Assembly (NCBI GenBank): GCA_001005265.1 | Contig: CP011392.1 | Span: forward strand, 124,001-188,000 | Source of the DNA: Dehalogenimonas sp. WBC-2 | GTDB taxonomy: Bacteria; Chloroflexota; Dehalococcoidia; Dehalococcoidales; Dehalococcoidaceae | Direction of reading: 5' to 3' | Length of the DNA: 64,000 nucleotides | Shown here: piece after piece, positions 1-8,927 of the stretch | Layout of the letters: each line of letters begins with the position of its first letter | How positions within the stretch are numbered: the first letter of the stretch is position 1 | The notes under the pieces: model-generated | Seen by the model: only the letters and a program-made list of their open reading frames with translations | Told to the model about the DNA's origin: nothing | Databases searched by the model: none | Translations under genes and position numbers: made by a program

Positions 1-1
1 G

Positions 2-2368
2 CTGATAACCCTGTCGCTGGCCTGGGTGCTGGGCGTCTGGCTGGGTTCCCAACTGGCGCCCTCCCCGCTGTGGTTTTTTGCTGCGTTGCTCCCTTTATCC
101 TTGGTCGGTTTGAGACGGTGGCGCGGCAAAGCTGTGGTTGCCTGCCTGGCGCTTTTATTGATCGTCGGCGGCGCTCTTTTTAATAGTTCGACCGGGGCTG
201 ATTTCGATGAAAACAGTATCGGCTGGTATGTTGGCGACACCGCCGCCGTCACCATCGAGGGCATCGTCAGCCGTATGCCGGAGGATAAAGAGAAGTCACA
301 GGCTTTGCGCCTCGCCGATATCACCATTGCGACTCCGGACGGTTTGCGCGCGGTCTCCGGCACTGTCATGGTCTATCTGCCGCCATTCCCCCAATTCCGT
401 TACGGCGACCGCATCACAGTAACTGGCAAACTGCTGGAACCGCCGGTGTTCGACACTTTTGACTGGCGCGCTTACCTCGCCCGCGATGAGGTTTATGCCA
501 CTGTTCTTTACCCCTCCGTCGGCTCTGTTGATCCGGGCCATGGTAACGCGGTTTTGTCGGCCATCTATTCCGTGCGCCACAATATGGCCGACGGTTTGTC
601 CGCCGTCCTGCCTGAACCATATGCCTCACTGGCGCAGGGTCTGACCCTCGGCATCCGTTCCAACATCCCCGCTGAGGTCAAAGACAGTTTTGCTGTCTCG
701 GGCACGTCGCATCTGCTGGCCATATCCGGTTTGCATCTGGGGATCATCGCCGGAGCGATCCTCCTGCTTGCGCGGGGAGTCCTGGGTCGCCGCGGCTATT
801 GGTACGTTTGGCTGGCGATGGCTGCCATCTGGGGTTTTGTGGTGCTTTCAGGCCTGGCGCCGCCGGTCGTCCGCGGTGCCGTCATGGCCTCGGTCTTCCT
901 GCTGGCCGAATTTTTCGGGCGGCAGAAATCGGCGCTGCCTGCCCTGTGTTTTGCCGCAGCCCTGATGGTCGCCGCTAATCCGCAGGTGTTATGGTCGGCT
1001 TCCTTTCAGATGAGTTTTGCCGCCATGGCCGGGCTGCTCTTCCTTTTACCGCCGCTCACCGGAATCGTCCGCCGTCTGACCGCCCGTTTTCCTGGCGAAT
1101 CCAGCCGTTTCCACGGAATCGCATACATTCTTGGCCAGGGATTGGCGGTAACCACCGCTGCCGTAGCTGGTGTACTGCCGCTCATTGCTTATTATTTCGG
1201 CAACGTTTCTCTGGTTGGCGGCATCGCAACCCTGGCCGCCATGCCTGTAGTTCCGTTGGTCATTTTCGGCGGTCTCCTCACCGGCGCCGCCGCTATCTTG
1301 AGTCCGGTCTTTGCCGTGCCTTTTGCCGCCGTCAGCTGGCTGGGGCTGGTTTACCTTCTGGCTGTTGTAGAGCTTTTTGCCCAGGTGCCGGCCATCTCAG
1401 TCGGGGAGTTCGACGCGGGCTGGGTCTGGGGTGCTTATGCGTTGCTGGGGGTGGTTGTCTGGTGGCTGGCACGCTGGCAGCGGCGGCTTGGGATGGTCGA
1501 AAGTCCTGGCCCGATCAAAATGGGACTACCGGGGAAATTCGCTCTACCATCGCTGATTCTGATAGTAGCATTGACCGCGACGGGAATCGTGGCTCCCGCT
1601 GACCACCGCTTGCAGGTCAGTTTTCTGAACGTCGGCCAGGGAGATGCCATCTATATCCGCACCCCGTCCGGACAGGATATCCTCATTGACGGCGGCCCGT
1701 CGCCGCAGCGGTTGGCGCAGGAACTGGGTAAGAAGATGCCGTTTTGGAATCGTACCATCGAACTCGTTGTCTCTACCCACGCCGACGCCGATCACTTGAC
1801 CGGTCTGCTGGAAGCCTTGAAACGGTACAAGGTGCTGCAGATAGTAGACCCCGGTGTTCCGTCTGACACCGATCTTTACCGGGAGTGGCAAAGCTTGATA
1901 GAAGATAAAAAGGTGCCGGACTCCGCTGTGATGGCGGGACAGAGCATTAAGCTCAAAGGCGGTCTGGAGTTTGCAGTTCTGAACCCCATCAATACCGTCA
2001 CTGATGACACAAACCTTGCCTCGGTAGTCCTGAGTTTGACCTACGGCGATGTGTCGTTCCTCTTCACTGGTGATTTACCGATGGAAGGGGAAATGGAACT
2101 CATTTATCGCCGTCTTTTGCCCGATACCACGGTGCTGAAAGTGGCTCATCATGGCTCGGGCGGCTCTAGTTCCGCCGCTTTTCTTTCGGTCAGCAGACCG
2201 GAATTGTCGGTCATTCCGGTGGGTAAAAACAACTACGGCCATCCAAAAGATGAAGTGGTTGCAGCCCTGGAACAGATCTGCCTGGAGGGTGGAGTTTACC
2301 GCACCGATACCTCCGGCACCGTCACTTTCCTCACTGATGGCCGGACGCTGTGGCTACAAACACACTAA
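2..2368 (+). CDS. comEC: ComEC/Rec2 DNA uptake channel, 5' end cut off by window edge
   Basis: Inner-membrane channel that carries single-stranded DNA into the cytoplasm during natural transformation. The frame is open from base 2, and the residues before the first GTG (26) look like the usual ComEC N-terminus, so the true start lies outside the window. The protein has an N-terminal hydrophobic part with a soluble OB-like segment, a long multi-spanning competence domain (roughly residues 200-500), and a C-terminal metallo-beta-lactamase-like domain with the HADADH motif near residue 590. Nearly 790 residues are present, which is full family length. The gene converges on the ferredoxin gene and their 3' ends overlap by 4 bp. 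Confidence in the family is high; competence in this organism is not shown by the sequence. Confidence 0.93.
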   Translation: MITLSLAWVLGVWLGSQLAPSPLWFFAALLPLSLVGLRRWRGKAVVACLALLLIVGGALFNSSTGADFDENSIGWYVGDTAAVTIEGIVSRMPEDKEKSQALRLADITIATPDGLRAVSGTVMVYLPPFPQFRYGDRITVTGKLLEPPVFDTFDWRAYLARDEVYATVLYPSVGSVDPGHGNAVLSAIYSVRHNMADGLSAVLPEPYASLAQGLTLGIRSNIPAEVKDSFAVSGTSHLLAISGLHLGIIAGAILLLARGVLGRRGYWYVWLAMAAIWGFVVLSGLAPPVVRGAVMASVFLLAEFFGRQKSALPALCFAAALMVAANPQVLWSASFQMSFAAMAGLLFLLPPLTGIVRRLTARFPGESSRFHGIAYILGQGLAVTTAAVAGVLPLIAYYFGNVSLVGGIATLAAMPVVPLVIFGGLLTGAAAILSPVFAVPFAAVSWLGLVYLLAVVELFAQVPAISVGEFDAGWVWGAYALLGVVVWWLARWQRRLGMVESPGPIKMGLPGKFALPSLILIVALTATGIVAPADHRLQVSFLNVGQGDAIYIRTPSGQDILIDGGPSPQRLAQELGKKMPFWNRTIELVVSTHADADHLTGLLEALKRYKVLQIVDPGVPSDTDLYREWQSLIEDKKVPDSAVMAGQSIKLKGGLEFAVLNPINTVTDDTNLASVVLSLTYGDVSFLFTGDLPMEGEMELIYRRLLPDTTVLKVAHHGSGGSSSAAFLSVSRPELSVIPVGKNNYGHPKDEVVAALEQICLEGGVYRTDTSGTVTFLTDGRTLWLQTH

Positions 2369-2559
2369 GCCGGGTTTATGGTTATGGCCCCGGTCGGACA
2401 CTGGAATTCGCAACCGCCTAGGAGATCGCATCTATCCTGGTCGGTCACCTTACATAACTCGGTGGCCGGGTCTATCTCAAGGATCTGCCGGGGGCACATG
2501 GCGACGCACACGCCGCAGCCGTTGCACAGATCAGGATCGATTTTAACTTTGTCTTCCAT
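2365..2559 (-). CDS. Small ferredoxin-type 4Fe-4S protein
   Basis: A 64-residue iron-sulfur electron carrier. The first cluster motif is canonical (CxxCxxCxxxCP, residues 12-23). The second half has C-x5-C-x3-CP plus an extra cysteine upstream, so its second cluster, if any, is ligated in a non-classical way. Cytoplasmic, with no signal peptide. It lies directly downstream of a methyltransferase gene on the same strand, 14 bp after it, and may be cotranscribed. The redox partner cannot be named from the sequence. Confidence 0.85.
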   Translation of the reverse strand: MEDKVKIDPDLCNGCGVCVAMCPRQILEIDPATELCKVTDQDRCDLLGGCEFQCPTGAITINPA

Positions 2560-2573
2560 TTATAACCTTCCAA

Positions 2574-3164
2574 TTAATTCCTGATAAGAAATAAAGCCAT
2601 ACCGCGGCCCATGACCCCGCCGCGTTTCTCAATATTGAGTTTTAATGATTCTGCCAGTGTTTCTAAACCGCCGCTGGCCTGATAAACTTTGAAACAGGCG
2701 TAATGTTCACCGCCTACCAGCCATTCTATAAGGCGGATAAACCATCCCGACGGCACTCCAAAATCGGCCAGGACAACCGCTCCACCCTTCTTTGTTACCC
2801 GGCGCATCTCGCCTACAACTTGCTGCTGCAGCGCCAATGGTTTTTCATGCAAAGCCAGAGAAACCGTTGTGTAATCAAATACCCCGTCATCAAAGGGTAG
2901 CGCCGCGGCGTCGGCCACCCGGAAATTCAGGTTATCTTTGCCGTAATTTTTCTTTCTTGAACCGGCCACCGCGATCATCTTGTCATCCAGGTCAATGCCC
3001 CAGGTGTTCAGGCCGCGTTTGGCGTAATATACCGCCTGGTCACCGGTGCCGCAACAGACGTCAAGCGCCTGTTCACCCGTTTTCATTCCGGCGAACTCCG
3101 GTATGGCGTGCCGTAACTGCCGCATGGCCCGGTCAATAAAAATAGAGTAGAAACTGGAGATCAA
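2574..3164 (-). CDS. Class I SAM-dependent methyltransferase (UbiE/Methyltransf_11 type)
   Basis: 196 residues. The SAM-binding motif I is clear (DVCCGTGDQA, about residues 34-43) and is followed by an acidic residue at the end of beta-2 (GIDLDDKMI) and by the DAAALPF motif. It resembles UbiE-like small-molecule methyltransferases, but the substrate is not evident. Its ATG overlaps the stop of the upstream acetyltransferase by 4 bp (ATGA), implying translational coupling. Confidence 0.85.
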   Translation of the reverse strand: MISSFYSIFIDRAMRQLRHAIPEFAGMKTGEQALDVCCGTGDQAVYYAKRGLNTWGIDLDDKMIAVAGSRKKNYGKDNLNFRVADAAALPFDDGVFDYTTVSLALHEKPLALQQQVVGEMRRVTKKGGAVVLADFGVPSGWFIRLIEWLVGGEHYACFKVYQASGGLETLAESLKLNIEKRGGVMGRGMALFLIRN

Positions 3165-3703
3165 CCGGCAAACTCTTCTTTAAGAATGCTATATAACACC
3201 ACATCCACGTATTCGCCGCGGTGGAAATAGAATTTACGGCGGCAACCCTCGTACTTCATACCAAGATGTTGCATCACCCGGCCGGAAACTGTATTTGGGC
3301 GGAGGTGATGCGCGATTATCGTTTTGAGGTTAATAGTGTTAAAACCATAACTGAGAACTGCCTTGGCCGCCTCGGTCATATAAGACTGGCCCCAGCATTC
3401 AGGATTCAGCCAGTAGCCGATCTCGCCGCGATGGTGCTCTTGTGTCAGGATCAACCCGATCGCGCCCATTAATTTGTCATTTGTTTTGTCGGTTATCGCA
3501 AAAATTACTTCTTTGCCTTCGTCAAATTTTTCCTGATGCGTTGACAGCCATTCCACCGCCGCACGGTGCGGGTAGGGATGGGGTATGGTCGGGATGTAGC
3601 GTGATACTGCTTCGTTATCAGCCAAGCGTGTCACCTCGGTGGCATCATTAAGGCTGAAAGGCCGCAAGATGAGGCGTTCGGTCTGGAGCGTGGGGCGTAT
3701 CAT
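3161..3703 (-). CDS. GNAT acetyltransferase, RimJ/RimL type
   Basis: 180 residues with the organisation of RimJ/RimL-type N-acetyltransferases: an N-terminal TERLILRPF strand, GxIGL and EIGYWLNPE segments, and a C-terminal HLGMKYEGCRR region. These enzymes transfer acetyl from acetyl-CoA to an amine, often a protein N-terminus. The substrate is unknown here. First gene of a probable three-gene minus-strand operon (acetyltransferase, methyltransferase, ferredoxin). Confidence 0.85.
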   Translation of the reverse strand: MIRPTLQTERLILRPFSLNDATEVTRLADNEAVSRYIPTIPHPYPHRAAVEWLSTHQEKFDEGKEVIFAITDKTNDKLMGAIGLILTQEHHRGEIGYWLNPECWGQSYMTEAAKAVLSYGFNTINLKTIIAHHLRPNTVSGRVMQHLGMKYEGCRRKFYFHRGEYVDVVLYSILKEEFAG

Positions 3704-3831
3704 ATACTCAGTAATTGTATCATCAAGTTTTTATCTTACCAAGTTTTCCACGATTGCGACTCAATGAGCAGCTAACTTTGCCACTGGTGTTCCGTTATTA
3801 CTATCGAACCTCTATGGAAAGGAGAATGATT

Positions 3832-3951
3832 ATGAACATTAGTATCGGCGGCGTCTGGGAACGGTTGATTTCCAACCTGCGTTGGCTTTTCATGTCACCC
3901 CGTGCCCGCTACGCCGTTTTGTGGAACCGCAGCCGTGATAATTGGGAATAG
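3832..3951 (+). CDS. Small basic 39-residue protein of unknown function
   Basis: ATG at 3832 is preceded by a strong Shine-Dalgarno (AAGGAGA, about 7 bp spacing), and the gene is followed closely by a rho-independent terminator, so it looks like a genuine monocistronic small gene. The product is rich in Trp and Arg (two WxR-like stretches, an LRWLF core and an ARYAVLW segment) and could form one amphipathic or membrane-associated helix. I do not recognise it. Confidence 0.6.
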   Translation: MNISIGGVWERLISNLRWLFMSPRARYAVLWNRSRDNWE

Positions 3952-3993
3952 TTCAAATAATGGGTGAGTTCACAACCACCCTTAATGATAAAA

Positions 3994-4021
3994 GCGGGAG
4001 GTTTCGGCCTCCCGCCTTTTT
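3994..4021 (+). terminator. Rho-independent terminator after the small gene
   Basis: Perfect 8-bp stem GCGGGAGG/CCTCCCGC with a 6-nt loop, followed by CTTTTTT. It is preceded by AAA, so it may also work weakly on the opposite strand. Confidence 0.85.
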
Positions 4022-4073
4022 AACCCGGGTCGTTTATCCTTGATCAATATCCGGTTTCCGGAATGTTTTCAAA

Positions 4074-4102
4074 TTGACACTCTCTTGTTTGTATGGTATT
4101 TT
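4074..4102 (+). promoter_or_regulatory. Sigma70-type promoter of the NifU-like gene
   Basis: TTGACA (4074-4079) and TATTTT (4097-4102) separated by exactly 17 bp. Transcription would start near 4109, about 40 nt before the ATG at 4150. This also shows that the in-frame start at 4093 is too early. Confidence 0.75.
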
Positions 4103-4149
4103 TGAGGATATGGTTGCGTTTGAAACGCGCCGCTTTGAAGGAGTCTCAC

Positions 4150-4371
4150 ATGCAGGAAAAGGTTCAGGAAGTCCTTGATAAAGTCCGTCCCAGCCTACAG
4201 GCTGACGGTGGTGATGTTGAACTTATTGAGGTTAAAGACGGCGTGGTCAAGGTGAAACTTAAAGGCGCCTGCGCCGGTTGCCCCATGTCCCAGATGACCC
4301 TGAAGAATGGCATAGAGCGGATTCTCAAACGTGAGATCCCTGAAGTAAAAGAGGTCGTTTCGGCCGCCTAG
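4150..4371 (+). CDS. NifU C-terminal-domain iron-sulfur scaffold protein
   Basis: 73 residues forming a stand-alone NifU C-terminal (Nfu) domain with the CAGC motif (CxxC, residues 40-43) that holds a transient 4Fe-4S cluster for delivery to apoproteins. The start is set by AAGGAG at 4138-4143, 6 bp before the ATG, and by the promoter just upstream. Such small Nfu proteins work with cysteine desulfurases such as the one at 24670-25830. Followed by a strong bidirectional terminator. Confidence 0.9.
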   Translation: MQEKVQEVLDKVRPSLQADGGDVELIEVKDGVVKVKLKGACAGCPMSQMTLKNGIERILKREIPEVKEVVSAA

Positions 4372-4414
4372 AACGTCACAAGGCGTTCTGTACAGGGTAA
4401 GTTAATTGAAACAT

Positions 4415-4450
4415 AGCAAAAGGCCCGCTCAATTGAGCGGGCCTTTTGCT
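4415..4450. terminator. Bidirectional terminator, 18-bp perfect inverted repeat
   Basis: AGCAAAAGGCCCGCTCAA (4415-4432) is perfectly complementary to 4433-4450. The GC core is flanked by A- and T-runs, so it can terminate both the NifU-like gene and the converging aspartate kinase gene. Confidence 0.9.
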
Positions 4451-4463
4451 ATCCCGGTATGAG

Positions 4464-5681
4464 TTATTCTTCTGTTTCCAGTTCGAAGGCCTTATGCAGC
4501 GCCTGCACCGCCTCTTTGACCCGGCCTTCATCAATGAGTACGGTGATGCGGATTTCTGAGGTGGAGATCAGGTCGATATTGATGCCGGCGTCGTACAACG
4601 TGCGGAACATCTTGGCGGCATAACCCGGAGTGTTTTGAATGCCGGTACCGACAATGCTCACCTTGCCGATGTTCGGGTCAGCGGCGATATGGACTGCACC
4701 TAATTCTTCAGCGATGGGTCTGACCACATCCATCGCCTTTACCAGGCTGGATTCAGCCACGGTGAAAGTCATATCAGTGATGTGCGCCACGCTGGCGTTT
4801 TGGACGATGGTATCAACGCTGACACCTGATTTAGCCAGCGGCTCAAAAAGAGCCGCGGCAATGCCTGGCTTATCCGGTATACCCACCAGTGTTATTTTTG
4901 CCACATCCAGGTCATGTGCAATGCCGCTTACTTTGTTCCTGATTTCCATTGTTCCTCCGCGTATCATGGTGCCGGGGTTGTCATTAAAACTTGAAGCCAC
5001 TAATATCGGTATATTGTAGATTTGCCCCAGCTCAACGGCGCGCGGGTGCATTATCTTGGCGCCGTAAGTTGCCAGTTCCAGCATCTCATCGTAGCTGATC
5101 TCTTTGAGCCTCCGTGCGTCGGGCACCATCCGCGGGTCTGCAGTATAGACCCCGTCCACATCGGTAAAGCGTTCGCAGATTTCAGCACCCAGAATCGCTG
5201 CCAGAGCAACGGCGGAGGTATCTGAACCGCCGCGTCCCAGGGTGGTTACTTCCATACCGTCGGTTATGCCCTGAAAACCAGCCACAATGACAATGCGTCC
5301 TTTATGCAGTTCACGGTGGATCCGTTCAGGCTCAATGCTGGTAATACGGGCACTGGAATGGGAACCGTCTGTTTTAATACCGGCCTGAGCGCCGGACAGG
5401 CTGATGGCATCATGCCCCATGTGCTTAAGCGCCATGGCCAGCATGGTGGAGGACACAATCTCACCGGTGGACATCAGCAGGTCAAGTTCGCGGGGGTCTG
5501 GCGTGTTGGTGAGAGAGCGCGCCAGTTCAATAAGGTCATCGGTAGAATCCCCCATGGCCGAAACCACCGCAACCACCTGGTGTCCCCTTTCCGTGGTATC
5601 AACAATGCGACGGGCCACGGCGCGGATACGCTCAGCGTTGCCAACCGATGTACCGCCATATTTTTGCACGATAATTGCCAT
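4464..5681 (-). CDS. lysC: Aspartate kinase
   Basis: 405 residues. Phosphorylates aspartate, the first step toward lysine, methionine and threonine. N-terminal kinase domain with KYGGTSVG (residues 6-13) and GRGGSDTSA (about 149-157), and C-terminal tandem ACT regulatory domains (about 265-400) that normally sense lysine or threonine. Length is typical of monofunctional kinases. Preceded by a lipoprotein gene on the same strand with a 6-bp gap. Confidence 0.95.
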   Translation of the reverse strand: MAIIVQKYGGTSVGNAERIRAVARRIVDTTERGHQVVAVVSAMGDSTDDLIELARSLTNTPDPRELDLLMSTGEIVSSTMLAMALKHMGHDAISLSGAQAGIKTDGSHSSARITSIEPERIHRELHKGRIVIVAGFQGITDGMEVTTLGRGGSDTSAVALAAILGAEICERFTDVDGVYTADPRMVPDARRLKEISYDEMLELATYGAKIMHPRAVELGQIYNIPILVASSFNDNPGTMIRGGTMEIRNKVSGIAHDLDVAKITLVGIPDKPGIAAALFEPLAKSGVSVDTIVQNASVAHITDMTFTVAESSLVKAMDVVRPIAEELGAVHIAADPNIGKVSIVGTGIQNTPGYAAKMFRTLYDAGINIDLISTSEIRITVLIDEGRVKEAVQALHKAFELETEE

Positions 5682-5687
5682 GTTACC

Positions 5688-6548
5688 TCACCAGAATATC
5701 TTGACCGCGCTGACTATGCCCATGCTCTCCCAGTAGAGTCCGCCCAAGGCAACTGCCATTTCGTCTAACTGACTTTCAGTCTCCTTCAGGCGCTGGTACC
5801 AGTTTTTGAGATAGCCCTGGCTTTGGCTGCCGTTCTTGGCGGCCTGGTTGTAAGCCAGAACTTGTTGCTCATATTCCTGTTTTAAGGCCTCAAACTGCTC
5901 TAATTGATCCAGGTAATCCAGATAGTAATTATAAAGGGGTGAAGCGGCGACCTCAAGGGCAATGATGCCGTACTCTTTACCGATGGCAATATAGGCTAGT
6001 TTGTCGAAGCTCTCAATCACCCCGCCGCCCAGACCCCAGCTTCCGCCGCCGGATGCGGATGTATCATCAATGATTACCAGTCCGCGGTCGGTCGTCTGAA
6101 AAGCCGTAGCTGCATGTCCGACACTATCACCGGCGAAGTCGATAGCCACCCAGGCGGCACGGATACCTGCGGCCTCGGCATTATTATGCAGATCCTGTGC
6201 AAATCCGCCGCACATATAATTATCGGGCAGGTAGGCGTTCCGGTCGGTGTTGTCGGCGCGGACAAATGCCATAAGTTCAGTCCAAGTCGGGTTTGTTGCT
6301 GCCGGATTGTTGGTCAGTGTTACCGCCGGGCCTTGAGGATAAAGTATGTACGGTGGCTGACTGCCTTCATAGGCCAGTGCCCCGGCGATGGAATTATATC
6401 CGTTGACATAATCAGGAGCGTTCAGTGTGATCGGCGGCGGTAAATCGGCCCCTGGCGCCGTCAGAGAGAAGGAACAGCCTGATGAAAATAATGCCAGGAT
6501 GAGGAAGGTAATGGAGATGGATCGTGCCGTTCTAATCATTGGTTTCAT
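5688..6548 (-). CDS. Lipoprotein with transglutaminase/protease-like C-H-D arrangement
   Basis: 286 residues from the ATG at 6548, chosen because it gives a compact signal peptide with a lipobox ending in SSGC; an in-frame start at 6605 would put charged and Cys/Trp residues ahead of it. The mature part contains NYMCGGFAQ, then GHAATAF and VIIDD, the Cys-His-Asp order of transglutaminase-like folds. After it come a Gly/Ser-rich loop and a C-terminal coiled coil (about residues 210-275, rich in Glu, Gln and Tyr). Probably an extracytoplasmic anchored protein. Catalysis is an inference. Confidence 0.65.
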   Translation of the reverse strand: MKPMIRTARSISITFLILALFSSGCSFSLTAPGADLPPPITLNAPDYVNGYNSIAGALAYEGSQPPYILYPQGPAVTLTNNPAATNPTWTELMAFVRADNTDRNAYLPDNYMCGGFAQDLHNNAEAAGIRAAWVAIDFAGDSVGHAATAFQTTDRGLVIIDDTSASGGGSWGLGGGVIESFDKLAYIAIGKEYGIIALEVAASPLYNYYLDYLDQLEQFEALKQEYEQQVLAYNQAAKNGSQSQGYLKNWYQRLKETESQLDEMAVALGGLYWESMGIVSAVKIFW

Positions 6549-6570
6549 GATTGATTTGTTCGCCTTGGAT

Positions 6571-6780
6571 TTAACGCAAAACCAGTGCCAGCACCACCGC
6601 CGCAATCACCACTCCGATGATTACCCAGAACCAGACCGGTGTGCCGCCGCTTGCTTTCGTTCTGCCGCTGCCCGTGGATATGCCCGCCCGCCGTTTTTCG
6701 CAGCAGGCTACGCAGGTACAGGCTGGCGGGTGACCGCCGTAGCGGGTAGCGCGATAGGTTTCATCTTCACGGGGACACAT
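6571..6780 (-). CDS. Small membrane protein with Cys-rich N-terminus
   Basis: 69 residues. A cysteine cluster (Cys2, then CTCVACC at about residues 21-27) is followed by a Gly/Ser/Thr linker and one C-terminal transmembrane helix (about 49-68). GAGGG lies 6 bp before the ATG, which is only 2 bp after the apgM stop, so it is probably cotranscribed with apgM. The cysteines suggest metal binding. Function unknown. Confidence 0.65.
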   Translation of the reverse strand: MCPREDETYRATRYGGHPPACTCVACCEKRRAGISTGSGRTKASGGTPVWFWVIIGVVIAAVVLALVLR

Positions 6781-6782
6781 GA

Positions 6783-7970
6783 CTACCCTCTAACCACCAT
6801 GCTCATCAAATAGTGCGCCTCGGTTACGGTTGTCCCCGTGCTTTTGGCTTCAGCCTCAGTGAACCGCCGCGCGCCGGAGGTCCTTACACCGGAGCCCCAG
6901 ATCATGAATGGCACTGGTTCGGCGGCATGGGTGCGGATACTGATAGGGGTAGGATGGTCCGGCATGACCAGAACGCGCAGTTTTTCACCCTTATAGTTCC
7001 GCAACTGGCCGACCATATCCCGGTCTATAGCCTCAATGGATTTGACCTTCTCGTCAACGTTGCCGGCGTGACCGGCCTCATCCGGGGCTTCTACGTGGAC
7101 TACTACCATGTCATAAGTATCCAGCGCCTTTAGGGCTTCTTCCATTTGACGGACGTAGTCGTTATCTATATTGTCGGTCACTCCATCAATACACAATACA
7201 TCCATGCCCTGCATCTGCCCCAGTCCCCGCAGCAGGTCCACGCCGGAAGTTATAGTGGCGCTTACGCCATACCGGTCGGTAAATGACGGCATTTCGGGCA
7301 GTGGGCCGCAACCCCAGAACAGCCAAAGACTGGTGGCTGGTGATTTACCCTGGGCTATCCTGCTCAGGTTGACGGGGTGATCTTTAAGCACCTCGGCTGA
7401 AGCAGTCATAATGTCACGTAACAATTCGCTGCCCTCGCCGCGGGGCAGGTGAGGTTCAACCACTTGGTCCGGGATATCGTGGGGTGGGGTGCAGATGGAA
7501 TTGAGCGCTTCCGGATGGCCTTTGATTTTCAGTATGTGCCGGTAGCCGACACCCGGGAAGAATTGCTGTCCGGCAGTGCCCAGTTTCTGATTCAATGTGT
7601 CGATGATAGAGGCCGATTCCTCTGAGGTAATATGCCCGGCGGCATAGCTTCGCATGACGCCGCCGGTGATCGTCACCAGATTGGCGCGGAACACGGTTTC
7701 ATCCGGCTCGACACTGATATTCAGGCTTCTGGCTTCGATGGCGGCGCGGCCTTTATAAAAAACCCGGGGGTTATAGCCAAGGACCGACATACAGGCGCAG
7801 GCACTGGAAGGTTCCATGCCTTCGGGCACCGTACCGGTCATACCCACAGTGCTGCGGCGCGCCATTTGGTCTAAATTGGGGGTAATGGCTGCTTCCAAAC
7901 AGGTCTTGCCGCCAAGAGATTCCACCGGCCAGCCGGAGGCTCCGTCAATGATAAGCACCACATACTTCAT
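6783..7970 (-). CDS. apgM: Cofactor-independent phosphoglycerate mutase, archaeal-type (ApgM)
   Basis: 395 residues, alkaline-phosphatase superfamily. Interconverts 3- and 2-phosphoglycerate. Visible metal-site signatures are LIIDGASGWP at the N-terminus, PNLDQMARRS with a following GM..SSAC segment that supplies the nucleophilic Ser, and MPDHPTP and THAAEPVPF near the C-terminus. This form replaces the bacterial mutase in many Dehalococcoidia. The gene is transcribed away from the tRNA-Pro gene. Confidence 0.93.
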   Translation of the reverse strand: MKYVVLIIDGASGWPVESLGGKTCLEAAITPNLDQMARRSTVGMTGTVPEGMEPSSACACMSVLGYNPRVFYKGRAAIEARSLNISVEPDETVFRANLVTITGGVMRSYAAGHITSEESASIIDTLNQKLGTAGQQFFPGVGYRHILKIKGHPEALNSICTPPHDIPDQVVEPHLPRGEGSELLRDIMTASAEVLKDHPVNLSRIAQGKSPATSLWLFWGCGPLPEMPSFTDRYGVSATITSGVDLLRGLGQMQGMDVLCIDGVTDNIDNDYVRQMEEALKALDTYDMVVVHVEAPDEAGHAGNVDEKVKSIEAIDRDMVGQLRNYKGEKLRVLVMPDHPTPISIRTHAAEPVPFMIWGSGVRTSGARRFTEAEAKSTGTTVTEAHYLMSMVVRG

Positions 7971-8023
7971 ACACCCATCCTATTTGCTTTAGTCAGAGAG
8001 CAAGACATATAATATCCGTCTGG

Positions 8024-8101
8024 CGGGGCGTAGCGCAGCCTGGTTAGCGCGCAGCGTTCGGGACGCTGAGGCCGGAAGTTCGAATCTTCTCGCCCCGACC
8101 A
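8024..8101 (+). tRNA. tRNA-Pro (anticodon CGG)
   Basis: Full cloverleaf. Acceptor CGGGGCG pairs with CGCCCCG, D stem GCGC/GCGC, anticodon stem CAGCG/CGCTG with loop TTCGGGA, which puts CGG at positions 34-36. T arm GGAAG-TTCGAAT-CTTCT has one G-T pair. Discriminator A is followed by encoded CCA. Confidence 0.96.
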
Positions 8102-8159
8102 TTAGCTTCAGCAACATCCATTATACCATTTAAGCCTTAGCCTGTTCGACTTTGGCTTA

Positions 8160-8927
8160 TTAACCCTCTGCTTTCATCCTCTCCCACAGTTCGTTTTGCT
8201 GCTGGAAAGAGAGTTCCTTGAAGGCCACCCCCTGATCGTAGCAGTAATTCTCCATCTTTTTGAAACGCTCATAGAATTTGCGGTTGGCGCCCCTTAGGGC
8301 GCTTTCCGAGTTGATCCCCTGGTGTCTGGCGTAGTTGACCATGGTGAACAGCACATCGCCGAACTCTTCTTCCTGTTCCGCGGCCGTCTTTGAGTTTTTC
8401 AGTTCTATGATCTCTTCGGTTAGCTTATCAAGGACTCCCTGATCGTCTTTCCAATCAAATCCAACCCTTGACACACGTCCCTGGATATCCTGACTGTATG
8501 CCAGCGCTGGCAGTGCCTTAGGGACTCCGTCCAGCATGGAGGTCCGCTCCGGCCGTTCCATCTTCTTGATGGCTTCCCAGTGCTGTAGCACCTCAGTGGA
8601 GTCTTTTGCATCATTATCTCCAAAAACATGCGGGTGACGGCGTACCAGTTTGGACACTATGCCCTCAATGACGTCATTTATGGTGAAATCCCCGTTCTCG
8701 GCCGCTATCCTCGCGTGAAAAACCACCTGCAATAAAAGGTCGCCGAGTTCGGTCTTGAGTTCTTGCGTATTACTGGTATCAAGTGCTTCCAGTACTTCGT
8801 AGCACTCTTCCAACAGGCTGTCGCGGATGGAAAGGTGAGTCTGCTCCCGGTCCCAGGGGCAGCCGCCCGGGGACCGCAGTCTGTTAATGATATCAACTAA
8901 TGTCTGGAACTCTCTGACTTTCTCCAA
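8160..8927 (-). CDS. mazG: Nucleoside triphosphate pyrophosphohydrolase MazG
   Basis: 255 residues. Hydrolyses (d)NTPs, including damaged ones, to monophosphates. Two tandem MazG domains: the first has CPWDREQTH and LLEECYEVLEAL (about residues 22-46) with the EExxE metal-binding motif, and the second has EEEFGDVLFTMVNYAR (about 189-204). Length and architecture match the two-domain family. Confidence 0.93.
   Translation of the reverse strand: MEKVREFQTLVDIINRLRSPGGCPWDREQTHLSIRDSLLEECYEVLEALDTSNTQELKTELGDLLLQVVFHARIAAENGDFTINDVIEGIVSKLVRRHPHVFGDNDAKDSTEVLQHWEAIKKMERPERTSMLDGVPKALPALAYSQDIQGRVSRVGFDWKDDQGVLDKLTEEIIELKNSKTAAEQEEEFGDVLFTMVNYARHQGINSESALRGANRKFYERFKKMENYCYDQGVAFKELSFQQQNELWERMKAEG

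Noticed and set aside
990-1602. 203-codon open frame inside comEC
   Set aside because: Arg/His/Trp-rich frame-shifted shadow of comEC without start signals.
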